From Zavarzinia aquatilis (GTDB taxonomy: Bacteria > Pseudomonadota > Alphaproteobacteria > Zavarziniales > Zavarziniaceae): a DNA stretch of 64,000 nucleotides. The position numbers and the translations under genes are program-made. Below, piece after piece: positions 26,341-34,257 of this stretch. Numbering within the stretch: the first letter of the stretch is position 1; each line of letters begins with the position of its first letter. The notes beneath the pieces were generated by a model. It was not told where the DNA came from. It saw nothing but the letters and a program-made list of their open reading frames with translations, and searched no databases. The DNA lies in assembly GCF_003173035.1 (NCBI RefSeq), contig NZ_QGLE01000010.1:109890-173889 (forward strand), given 5' to 3'.

Positions 26341-27269
26341 CCGCCGCCGCGCCCGAGACGCGCAGCGCCTCCCGGCGCTTCGCCGGCCGCTCGCGCCGGC
26401 GCGATCCCTTCCAGTTCGAGGCCGGCGAATGGCCGGACCTGCCGGCGCCGGACCTGCCCGGACAGTCGCGCCTCGGGCGGCTGCGGGCGATTTCGCGCCT
26501 GTCGGTCTTTGTCGCGCTTTTGGTGCTCATGGTGCCGGTGCAGTTGCTGGCGCTGCTCCTCGACCGCAAGCTTGCCGTCGCTGTGCCCTTCTTCTTTCAC
26601 AAGATGCTGTGCCGGGCGCTGGGCGTGAAGCTGGTCGTCCATGGCCGCCGGCACAAGCGCGGCGCCGTGCTCTATATCGCCAATCACTCGTCCTGGCTGG
26701 ACATTCCGGTGATGTCGGCGGTCATTCCCGGCTCCTTCGTCGCCAAGAGCGAGATCGAGGGCTGGCCGATCTTCGGCTTTCTCGCGAAGCTGCAGCGTAC
26801 CGTCTTCGTCCAGCGCGAGAAGCGCAGCCGCACCGCCGAAAGCCGCGATGTCCTCGTCGACCGGCTGCGCGGCGGCGACAATCTGATCCTGTTTCCGGAA
26901 GGCACCTCGTCCGACGGCTGCCGCGTGTTGCCGTTCAAGAGCGCGCTGTTCGGCGCGGCCGAGATCGAGGTGCCACGGCGCGGCGGCGGTCTTGGCCCCG
27001 TGGTGGTCCAGCCGGTCACGGTCAGTTACACCCAGCTGCAGGGCATGCCCATGGGGCGCGACTACCGGCCCTTCTTCACCTGGTTCGGCGACATGGAACT
27101 GGCGCCCCACCTGCTGCAGGCCCTGAGCTTCGGGCCGATCACCGCCGAGATCGAATTCCATGCCCCGCTGACGGTGACCGAGGCGGGCAGCCGCAAATCC
27201 CTGGCCCGCCATTGCGAGACGGTGATCCGCGCTGGCCACGCCCGCCAGATCCAGGGCCGTTCGGAGTAA
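26337..27269 (+). CDS. 1-acyl-sn-glycerol-3-phosphate acyltransferase (PlsC family)
   Basis: This 310-residue membrane acyltransferase probably acylates lysophosphatidic acid in phospholipid synthesis. A basic soluble N-terminus of about 50 residues precedes a hydrophobic segment (LSVFVALLVLMVPVQLLALLL). The catalytic HX4D is H117/D122 in IANHSSWLDIP, and the second motif is LFPEGTSSDGCRV. An OlsA-like role in ornithine lipid synthesis is possible but no olsB gene is nearby. Its start overlaps the fur stop (atga), implying translational coupling. Confidence 0.92.
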   Translation: MTAAAPETRSASRRFAGRSRRRDPFQFEAGEWPDLPAPDLPGQSRLGRLRAISRLSVFVALLVLMVPVQLLALLLDRKLAVAVPFFFHKMLCRALGVKLVVHGRRHKRGAVLYIANHSSWLDIPVMSAVIPGSFVAKSEIEGWPIFGFLAKLQRTVFVQREKRSRTAESRDVLVDRLRGGDNLILFPEGTSSDGCRVLPFKSALFGAAEIEVPRRGGGLGPVVVQPVTVSYTQLQGMPMGRDYRPFFTWFGDMELAPHLLQALSFGPITAEIEFHAPLTVTEAGSRKSLARHCETVIRAGHARQIQGRSE

Positions 27270-27356
27270 CCCCGGCCGTGGGTTGACGTCGCGTCGACGC
27301 GGGCTTGCAAGCCCGTTAGACTGCGCGAAATCACCCCGCCGTCGAAGGTTGCCATC

Positions 27357-27755
27357 TTGCCCGTCAAAGCCAATGAACAGCCCCCCGTGGGCGAGCCGAC
27401 CATCCGCACCATCGCCATGCCGGCCGACACCAACCCGGCGGGCGACATTTTCGGCGGCTGGCTGATGGCGCAGATGGACCTGGCCGCCGGCAGCGCCGCC
27501 GCGCGAAGGGCGCGCGGTCGCTGCGCCACCATCGCGGTCGAGGGCATGGCCTTCCTGCGCCCGGTCGCGGTCGGTGACGAGGTCAGCCTCTATGCCGAGA
27601 TCGTCGACGTCGGCCGCACTTCGATGAAGATCCACGTCGCCGCCTGGCGCCGCAGCCGCGACAGCGAGGAAACCTTCAAGGTGACCGAAGCCACCTTCAC
27701 CTTCGTCGCCATCGACGCCAGTGGCAAGTCGCGCCCGGTGCCGCCCAGGAGCTGA
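27357..27755 (+). CDS. Acyl-CoA thioesterase (YciA-type hotdog)
   Basis: This 132-residue single hotdog-fold protein hydrolyses acyl-CoA to free acid and CoA. Characteristic segments are IAMPADTNPAGDIFGGWLMA, with the catalytic aspartate in the following QMDLAAGSAA, then VAVEGMAF-like AVEGMAFLRPVAVGDEVSLY. The start is TTG at 27357, preceded by cgaagg at normal spacing; no in-frame ATG exists before the domain. It stands alone between the acyltransferase and TetR genes. Confidence 0.9.
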   Translation: MPVKANEQPPVGEPTIRTIAMPADTNPAGDIFGGWLMAQMDLAAGSAAARRARGRCATIAVEGMAFLRPVAVGDEVSLYAEIVDVGRTSMKIHVAAWRRSRDSEETFKVTEATFTFVAIDASGKSRPVPPRS

Positions 27756-27856
27756 CCCCGGCGCATCCGTCTGCTTTCCCCGCACCGTTGCTTTCACTTG
27801 GCAAATTTAATGTCTGGCATTATATTCGAAGCCAGAACGACGCTAGAGGAGGGCGC

Positions 27857-28486
27857 ATGAGCCGGATCGACGCGCGCGAGGCCATCCTCGCTTCGGCCCT
27901 GAAACTGTTCGGCGAACGCGGTTTCGACGGCGTGCCGACCACCGAAATCCTCGAAGGCGCGGGTCAGCGCAACCAGACAGCCCTGCAATATCACTTCGGC
28001 TCGCGCGAGGGGCTGTACCGCGCCATCGTCGTCGAGCGGCTGAAGACGATCGACGCCCGGCGCCTCGCCATTCTCGATCCCCGGGGTAGCGGCGCGGCGC
28101 GGCCCGACCTGTCGAGCTGTCTGCGCGCGCTGGTCGAGCCGCTGGTCGAGGAGGCGCTGCACGGCGAGGGCGGGGCCGATCACGTCCGCTTCCTGCGGCA
28201 GTTCTGCGCCCGTCCGGGCTTCAGCATCGCCGCCGCGGCCCAGTCGCTGCCCCTGCCGGGCATGAGCCTGATGATCGCCGCCCTCGACCGCCATGTCCCG
28301 CCGCCGCCGGGGGCCGAGGCGGGCTTCGCCGCCGGCCTGATGCTTCAGGTCACGGTCGCCCTGCTGGCGAGCTGGCTCCAGGCCAGCGGCGCGCATTTTT
28401 CCGCCGAGGCGTTCCAGACCGCCGCCATCGAAAGCTGCCGGGCGATCCGCCGGGGCCTGCTGGCGGAGACGAAGGCCGATGAATGA
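27857..28486 (+). CDS. TetR family transcriptional regulator
   Basis: This 209-residue regulator has an N-terminal helix-turn-helix, AREAILASALKLFGERGFDG then QYHFGSREGLYRAIV. The C-terminal ligand domain is unlike any TetR subgroup I can name. The recognition helix is atypical (GAGQRNQTALQYHFG). ATG 27857 is preceded by a strong gaggaggg site; a longer frame from 27788 is rejected. The upstream 100 bp holds an AT-rich stretch (caaatttaatgtctggcat) that may be its promoter. Its stop abuts the stop of the convergent GST-like gene. Confidence 0.9.
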   Translation: MSRIDAREAILASALKLFGERGFDGVPTTEILEGAGQRNQTALQYHFGSREGLYRAIVVERLKTIDARRLAILDPRGSGAARPDLSSCLRALVEPLVEEALHGEGGADHVRFLRQFCARPGFSIAAAAQSLPLPGMSLMIAALDRHVPPPPGAEAGFAAGLMLQVTVALLASWLQASGAHFSAEAFQTAAIESCRAIRRGLLAETKADE

Positions 28487-29584
28487 TCAGGCCGGACGCC
28501 ATGCCCGGTCGACCGCCCGCGCCGCGGCCCCCGGCGCAATCGGCAGGGCCGGCGGCTTGAAGGCGCCGCAAGCCTGTCGCGGCTGGCGCAGGATGCCGGC
28601 GGCCGGACCCAGCAGATCGTCGATCCGCGCCCGGGCGAGGGGGCCGAGGGCGGCAGCGCCCAGCCGTAGCCGGTCGAGACACCAGGCGCGATAAGGACTG
28701 GCCGGAATGCTAAACACCGCCCCGCCATCCTCGAAGCGCACCCGAGCCCGCCCTGCGGCGACCGCGTCGGCATTGGCCGCGAGATAGGGCAGATGATGCT
28801 CGGCGACGAGGCGCAGCAGGCCGGCGGCACTGTCCGGCACATGATCGGGCAGGGGCGCGGCGCCAAGCTGGGCCGGATCGGCGCCCCACAGCCGGGTGAC
28901 CCATTGCAGGGTACGGGGCGCCTTGTCGCGCATCAGGCGGGCCGGCGTGGGGTCGCAGAAGAAATGGCGGAAGAAGGGGCCGAACAGGCCGAAATCCGCC
29001 GCCGTCGGCCGCCCGCCGAGGACATAGGGCGCATGGGCAAGGGCCTGCTCCATCGCTGCCAGCGCCTCGAGATAGAGCGCCTCGATCGCCGGGGCTGTCT
29101 TGCCCGTGACCCCGTCGCGGGACAGGAAGTGGCGGCGCTGACGCCGCAGGATGAGCTGGCGACGCAGGGGCAGGGGCAGCGGCACGTCGCGCAACATGCC
29201 CCGGGCGAGGCGGGTGCTGTTCAGCCGCGCATCGTCGCGAAAGGCCCAGCGGTAATAAAGCGCCGGGCGCCACAGGGTCTCGTCCGCCATGTCCTCGATC
29301 AGGCGGGCGACGAAGGCGGTCGCTGCGTCCTGCGGAGTCAGCACCGGCTCGATCCCGAAACGCTCGACATGATCGAGGATCAGCGTGGTGTCGGTCAGCC
29401 AGCTGCCGTCGGGGCATTCGACCTGGGGCATCTGGCGCACGCCCGTGATCCGGCCCAGGGCGGCAAAGCCGCGCGTGTCCATTTCGGCCATTTGGTAGTC
29501 AATACCCTTGGCCCGAAAGTAAGCCTCCAGCTTGCCCGTGAAATAGGACAGGTTGAGACCATGGACGACCAGAATGTCATTCAT
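28487..29584 (-). CDS. Glutathione S-transferase-like protein
   Basis: This 365-residue protein has a GST N-terminal thioredoxin-type domain (LVVHGLNLSYFTGKLEAYFR, ITGVRQMPQVECPDGSWLTD with the cis-proline, TTLILDHVERFG) and a GST-like helical C-terminal domain. It is far longer than classical GSTs (about 210 residues), with about 100 extra C-terminal residues of unknown fold. The active-site residue is unclear (Ser or Tyr in LSYFTGK). A detoxification or redox role is possible. The gene is convergent with tetR and divergent from the sulfatase. Confidence 0.82.
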   Translation of the reverse strand: MNDILVVHGLNLSYFTGKLEAYFRAKGIDYQMAEMDTRGFAALGRITGVRQMPQVECPDGSWLTDTTLILDHVERFGIEPVLTPQDAATAFVARLIEDMADETLWRPALYYRWAFRDDARLNSTRLARGMLRDVPLPLPLRRQLILRRQRRHFLSRDGVTGKTAPAIEALYLEALAAMEQALAHAPYVLGGRPTAADFGLFGPFFRHFFCDPTPARLMRDKAPRTLQWVTRLWGADPAQLGAAPLPDHVPDSAAGLLRLVAEHHLPYLAANADAVAAGRARVRFEDGGAVFSIPASPYRAWCLDRLRLGAAALGPLARARIDDLLGPAAGILRQPRQACGAFKPPALPIAPGAAARAVDRAWRPA

Positions 29585-29690
29585 GAGGCCGGCTCTTGTT
29601 TTTCTTGCGTATAGGACGTTTCCACCGCGCCGGGGCGCGAACTGACCATGTAATCAATCACCCATAACAACAAGAACGAGGGAGAAGAAA

Positions 29691-32087
29691 ATGAGCAGGA
29701 ATGGCGACAAGCGGCGCGGGCTCGACCGGCGCTCGCTGCTGATCGGGGCGGCCGGCGGCGCGGCGGTGGCGGGGGCCGGCGCGGCCGGCTTCGTCACCAT
29801 CGACCGCCAGTCCCGCAGCCTGCGGACGCCCAAGGCGGTCGAGGGCGGCGGGCCGGCGCTGGTCGGCGAATCCTTCCAGGACTCGCGCCCGTCTTACGGC
29901 GCCGAGGTCCGGCCCGAGAAGGGCGCGCCCAATATCGTCGTCATCGTGCTCGACGATGTCGGCTTCGCCGATCTCGGCTGCTATGGCAGCGAGATCGCCA
30001 CCCCGGCGCTGGACAGTCTCGCCGCGGAGGGGCTGCGCTACGCCAATTTCCGCACCTGCGCCATGTGCTCGCCGACGCGGGCGGCACTGATGACCGGGCT
30101 CAACCATCATTCCGCCGGCATGGGCTGGCTGGCCGATATCGACAGCGGCTATCCCGGCTATCGCGGCGATCTCACCCTCGAGGCGGCGACCTTGAGCGAG
30201 GTCTTGCAGGACAAGGGCTGGTCGACGCTGCATGTCGGCAAGTGGCACGTGAACCTCGCCCATTCCAACGGCGCCACCGGGCCTTATCACAACTGGCCGA
30301 CCCATCGCGGCTTCGACCGCGCCTATTGGTTCCAGGGCCACTCCACCGATTACTTCCACCCGGGCGAGATGCTGGAAGGCACCGCCCCGGTCGAGCCGGC
30401 GAAGAATGAAGGCTATTACGCCCTCGACGACCTGACCGACCGCGCCATCGCCTATCTGAACACCCAGCAGGGCATCGAGCCCGGGCGGCCGTTCTATCTC
30501 CAGCTCTGCTACCCGGCGGCCCATTCGCCGCTGCAGGTGCCGGGCGCCGACCGCGATGCCTACAAGGGCAAATATGACGCCGGCTGGGACGTGATCCGGG
30601 CCGCCCGGCTGGAGAAGCAGCGCAAGCTGGGCCTCGTGCCCGAGACGACCGAGCTGCCGCCGCTCGCCCCCGGGGTCTCGGCCTGGGATCAGCTGGGCGA
30701 GACCGAGAAAAAGCTCTTCGCCCGGTACATGGAAGTCTATGCCGGGCTGATCAGCAATCTCGACCGCAACATCGGCCGCGTCCTTGCCGCGCTGGAGACG
30801 CTGGGGGTGCGCGAGAACACGCTCGTCGTGCTGATGTCCGACAACGGCGGCTCGGCGGAAGGAACACAGACCGGTACGCCCAACGTCTTCGCCGCCGCGC
30901 TGGGCAATCCGGTGCCGGTCGAGGAGGCGGCCAAGCTCTATGACGTGATGGGCGAGGACGCGACCTTCCCCCATTACCCGATCGGCTGGGCCTGCACCTC
31001 GAACACGCCGTTCCGGCTTTACAAGCAATATGCCCATCTGGGCGGCGTCGCCGATCCGCTGATCGTGTCCTGGCCGGCCCGCATCACCGAGAAAGGCGCG
31101 ATCCGCGACCGCTTCGTCCATGTCATCGACCTTTATCCGACCATCCTCGAGGCGGCCGGCGTGCAGCGGCCCGAGCATTATCGCGGCACCAAACTGAAAC
31201 CGGTCGAGGGCAGCAGCGTCTTCGCCACCTTCGCCGACGCCAAGGCGCCGACGCGGACCGAGCAATATTTCGAGCTGGGCGGGCAGCGCGGTTATCAGGA
31301 CGGCAACTGGCGCCTGGTGACCCGCCACGAGCGCGGCGGCGATTACGCCGATGACCGCTGGGAACTCTACGATCTCACCCGCGAGGTGAACGAGCTGACC
31401 GACCTGGCGAAGGAAAAGCCCGAGAAGGTCGCCGAACTGGTCGCCAAATGGAACGCCGCCGCCGAGCGTTACGGCGTCTTCCCCATGGACGACCGCAATC
31501 TGGTGATCAAGATGACCCAGGACCGCGACCGCAGGGGGATCAAGCCGCGCTATCTGTTCCGCCCGCCGATGGATCGCCTGTCGGCCCATGTCTCGCCCCA
31601 GGTCGGTGGCTTCAATCACGAGATCGTGGTCGACCTCGTCCGAAAGCCGGGCGCGGGCGACGGCGTGCTGCTGGCCCATGGCTCGCGCCACGCGGGCTAT
31701 GTCTTCTTCATCAAGGACGGCCGCCTGATCTACGAGCAAAGCATGGTGCCCTGGTCCGAGCGGGTGGAATCGAGCGAGCTTCTGCCCGAGGGGCCGATCA
31801 AAGTCCGCTATGTCCAGACCATGACCTCCCGCCCGTTCGAGGGCGGCGGCGCGATTTTCCTCGGCGAGCGGAAACTGGCGGAAAAGACCTACGACAAGGT
31901 GCTGCTCTCTACCTCCTACGACGGTTTCTCGCTGGGCGCCGATCTCGGCAACCGGGTCTCCACCCTTTACGAGGGACACAACCCGTTCCAGGGCGAGATC
32001 GTGAAGGTGGAGATCAAGGTCGACAACGAGCCCTTCGGCCCGCTTGAGGTCAAGCGCTTCATCGACCGCATCGGCATCCGGGTGTGA
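29691..32087 (+). CDS. Tat-exported arylsulfatase (type I, formylglycine-dependent)
   Basis: This 798-residue sulfate-ester hydrolase is probably periplasmic. A twin-arginine signal (DRRSLLIGAAGGAAVAGAG) lies at the N-terminus. The sulfatase signature is C126 in CSPTRAALMTG, the cysteine converted to formylglycine; IVVIVLDDVGFADLGCYGS supplies metal-binding aspartates, and VGKWHVN and MSDNGGSAEG are further active-site segments. The C-terminal region (about 650-798) is a beta-rich extension typical of long arylsulfatases. The ribosome site gagggagaagaaa precedes ATG 29691. Its stop overlaps the start of its likely maturase gene (gtga). Confidence 0.95.
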   Translation: MSRNGDKRRGLDRRSLLIGAAGGAAVAGAGAAGFVTIDRQSRSLRTPKAVEGGGPALVGESFQDSRPSYGAEVRPEKGAPNIVVIVLDDVGFADLGCYGSEIATPALDSLAAEGLRYANFRTCAMCSPTRAALMTGLNHHSAGMGWLADIDSGYPGYRGDLTLEAATLSEVLQDKGWSTLHVGKWHVNLAHSNGATGPYHNWPTHRGFDRAYWFQGHSTDYFHPGEMLEGTAPVEPAKNEGYYALDDLTDRAIAYLNTQQGIEPGRPFYLQLCYPAAHSPLQVPGADRDAYKGKYDAGWDVIRAARLEKQRKLGLVPETTELPPLAPGVSAWDQLGETEKKLFARYMEVYAGLISNLDRNIGRVLAALETLGVRENTLVVLMSDNGGSAEGTQTGTPNVFAAALGNPVPVEEAAKLYDVMGEDATFPHYPIGWACTSNTPFRLYKQYAHLGGVADPLIVSWPARITEKGAIRDRFVHVIDLYPTILEAAGVQRPEHYRGTKLKPVEGSSVFATFADAKAPTRTEQYFELGGQRGYQDGNWRLVTRHERGGDYADDRWELYDLTREVNELTDLAKEKPEKVAELVAKWNAAAERYGVFPMDDRNLVIKMTQDRDRRGIKPRYLFRPPMDRLSAHVSPQVGGFNHEIVVDLVRKPGAGDGVLLAHGSRHAGYVFFIKDGRLIYEQSMVPWSERVESSELLPEGPIKVRYVQTMTSRPFEGGGAIFLGERKLAEKTYDKVLLSTSYDGFSLGADLGNRVSTLYEGHNPFQGEIVKVEIKVDNEPFGPLEVKRFIDRIGIRV

Positions 32088-32890
32088 GCGGGACCGGCGA
32101 CATGGTGGCGATCCCGGCGGGCCTCTACCCGCTGGGCTCGGACGACCATTATCCGGAAGAACGGCCGGCCCGCCGCGCCCGCGTGGAAGCCTTTCGTATC
32201 GACCGGACGCCGGTCACCAACCGCGCCTTCGCCCGTTTCGTCGCCGAGACCGGCTATGTCACATATGCCGAGCGTTGCGTGCGGCCCGGCTCCGCCGTCT
32301 TTCGCATGACGGCGGGGCCGGTCGACCTGCGCGACCCCGGCCAATGGTGGTCTTTCGTCGATGGTGCCTGCTGGCGCCGGCCGCATGGCCCCGGCAGCAC
32401 GATCGACGGACGGGAGGATGTTCCCGTCACCCATGTAACGCCAGAGGATGCCGAAGCCTTCGCCCGCCACCACGGCAAGCGCCTGCCGACCGAGGCGGAA
32501 TGGGAGGCGGCGGCGCGCGGCGGCCTCGACGACACGCCTTACGCCTGGGGGCGGGAGTTTCGCCCGGACGGGCAATTGATGGCCCATGTCTGGACCGGCA
32601 GTTTCCCGTGGTATTTCGCGCGCGGGGTGCCCGGCCCCTGCGCGGTCGGCCGCTATCCCGCCAATGGTTACGGCCTCTCCGACATGATCGGCAATGTCTG
32701 GGAGCTGACCGCCAGCGCCTATGCGGGCGAGGGAAGCTGTGGCTGCGGCAGCGGCGGCGGGCCGGTGGTCGCCAAGGGCGGCTCGTTCCTCTGCGCCGGG
32801 GACTATTGCGCGCGCTACCGCCCGGCGGCACGCATCGGCATCGCGCGGGACGCGAGTTCGTCCAACGTCGGCTTTCGCTGCGCGCTGTAA
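32084..32890 (+). CDS. Formylglycine-generating enzyme (sulfatase maturase, SUMF1 type)
   Basis: This 268-residue enzyme oxidises the sulfatase active-site cysteine to C-alpha-formylglycine using oxygen. The FGE-sulfatase fold is covered from MVAIPAGLYPLGSDDHYPEE to VGFRCAL. The catalytic pair is C237 and C242 in KGGSFLCAGDYCARYRPAAR, with the same spacing as human SUMF1 Cys336/Cys341. LPTEAEWEAAARGG and MIGNVWELT are further hallmarks. The GTG start at 32084 overlaps the sulfatase stop. There is no signal peptide, so the sulfatase is probably matured in the cytoplasm before Tat export. Confidence 0.95.
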   Translation: MSGTGDMVAIPAGLYPLGSDDHYPEERPARRARVEAFRIDRTPVTNRAFARFVAETGYVTYAERCVRPGSAVFRMTAGPVDLRDPGQWWSFVDGACWRRPHGPGSTIDGREDVPVTHVTPEDAEAFARHHGKRLPTEAEWEAAARGGLDDTPYAWGREFRPDGQLMAHVWTGSFPWYFARGVPGPCAVGRYPANGYGLSDMIGNVWELTASAYAGEGSCGCGSGGGPVVAKGGSFLCAGDYCARYRPAARIGIARDASSSNVGFRCAL

Positions 32891-32900
32891 CCTCGCCCGC

Positions 32901-34253
32901 TCAGCCCGGGCCGCCGCCCAGCGCCTGACACAGGGCGATATAGGCGGACAGCGCGCTCAATCGGCTCTGCGCCAGCGCGCTTTCGGCGCTGCGCCGGGAT
33001 TCCTGGGAATCGAGCCAGGATTGCAGGCTGACCGCGCCGGCGCGGAAGCGCCTTTCATAGAGACTCTCGGCCATCTGCGCCGCCGCCAGGGCCTTTTCCC
33101 GGTCGGCGACCTCGTCGGCATAATGGCGGCGGGAGGCGAGGGCGTTTTCGACATCGCCCAGCGCCTGATAGAGGCTCTGGCGGAAGCCGACCACCGCTTC
33201 CTCGTAATCGAGCTTGGAGACCTCGATGTTCAGTTGCGTCTGGTCCCAGTTCAGGAACGGCAGCACGAGGCCAAGGCCAAGGCTGGCCACCGGATTTTCG
33301 AGGACGTCGATCAGGCTGGTGCTGCCGGTGCCGAGGCTGCCGGTCAGGCTGAAGCCGGGATAATAGGACAGGCGCGTCGCGTCGGCGCTGGCGAGGGTGG
33401 AGCGCAGGCGCAATTCCGCCGCGCGCAAATCCGGCCGCCGGCCCAGCAGGCTGGCGGGCAGGCCGGCGTCGATGACGGGCAGGGCTTCGCGCGGCAGGCG
33501 CAGGGTCTCGGGCTTTACCGCTTCGGGCGGGCCGTCGAACAGGATGGCGAGGGCGTTGCGCTGTTCCGTTCGCTGCTGGAGGAGGCTGTGCAGGCTGGCC
33601 CGCTGGTTTTCGAGATTATAGCGCGCCTCGGCCCGTTCGAGGTCGGAAGCGCCGCCGGCCGAAACCATGCTGTCGATGAGGGCAAGGGTCTTTTCGGCAT
33701 AGGCGATGCTTTGCCGGGAAAGCTCGATCCGCTCGTTCAGATAGGCGATGGTCCAGTAAAGATCGGCCACCGTGCCGACGAGACTGAGGGCCGCTGCGTT
33801 CAGGTCTTCTTCCGTCGCCGCCGCCTCGAAATGGGCGGCGTCGGCCGCGCGGCCCAGCTTGTTCCACAGGTCGATTTCCCAGGTGGCGGCGGCCGAGGCG
33901 CCGGACTGGCGCGCGGTCGCGCGGGGATCGGACAGGGTCCGGCTACCCTCCATGCTGGCGCTGGCCGAGAGCTGGGGCAGGCGCTGGTCGTCGGCGATGC
34001 CCGCCGTCGCCCGCGCCTTGCTCACCCGGATCGCGGCGAGGGCGAGATCGTTGTTGCGGGCCAGCGCCTCGCCGATCAGGGCATCGAGCGCGGGATCGTG
34101 GAACGCCTTCCACCAGTCGGTGCCCAGCGCCTGCCCCCCGGTGGCGGCTTCGGCCCAGGTGGCGGCGGTCACGGTTTCCGGCACCCGGTAAGGCGTGTCG
34201 AGCGCGCCGCAGCCGGCGAGGGCGAAGGCGAGCAGAAGCGGGCTGTATTTCAT
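32901..34253 (-). CDS. Outer-membrane efflux lipoprotein (NodT/TolC type)
   Basis: This 450-residue outer-membrane channel of the NodT subgroup of outer-membrane factors has a lipoprotein signal at LAFALAGCGALDTPYRVPE and TDWWKAFHDPALDALIGEAL near the N-terminus. Two TolC-type repeats follow, with NNDLALAAIRVSKARA and LLGRRPDLRAAELRLRSTLA as family signatures. ATG 34253 was chosen because it yields the lipobox; the frame is open to 34328. It follows macB by 4 bp and completes a tripartite export system with MacA and MacB. Confidence 0.95.
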   Translation of the reverse strand: MKYSPLLLAFALAGCGALDTPYRVPETVTAATWAEAATGGQALGTDWWKAFHDPALDALIGEALARNNDLALAAIRVSKARATAGIADDQRLPQLSASASMEGSRTLSDPRATARQSGASAAATWEIDLWNKLGRAADAAHFEAAATEEDLNAAALSLVGTVADLYWTIAYLNERIELSRQSIAYAEKTLALIDSMVSAGGASDLERAEARYNLENQRASLHSLLQQRTEQRNALAILFDGPPEAVKPETLRLPREALPVIDAGLPASLLGRRPDLRAAELRLRSTLASADATRLSYYPGFSLTGSLGTGSTSLIDVLENPVASLGLGLVLPFLNWDQTQLNIEVSKLDYEEAVVGFRQSLYQALGDVENALASRRHYADEVADREKALAAAQMAESLYERRFRAGAVSLQSWLDSQESRRSAESALAQSRLSALSAYIALCQALGGGPG

Positions 34254-34257
34254 GAGG

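Noticed and set aside
25622..26569. Upstream extension of the 2OG-oxygenase gene across fur
   Set aside because: It is an antisense shadow of fur and the acyltransferase gene; ATG 25621 gives the family-like domain start.
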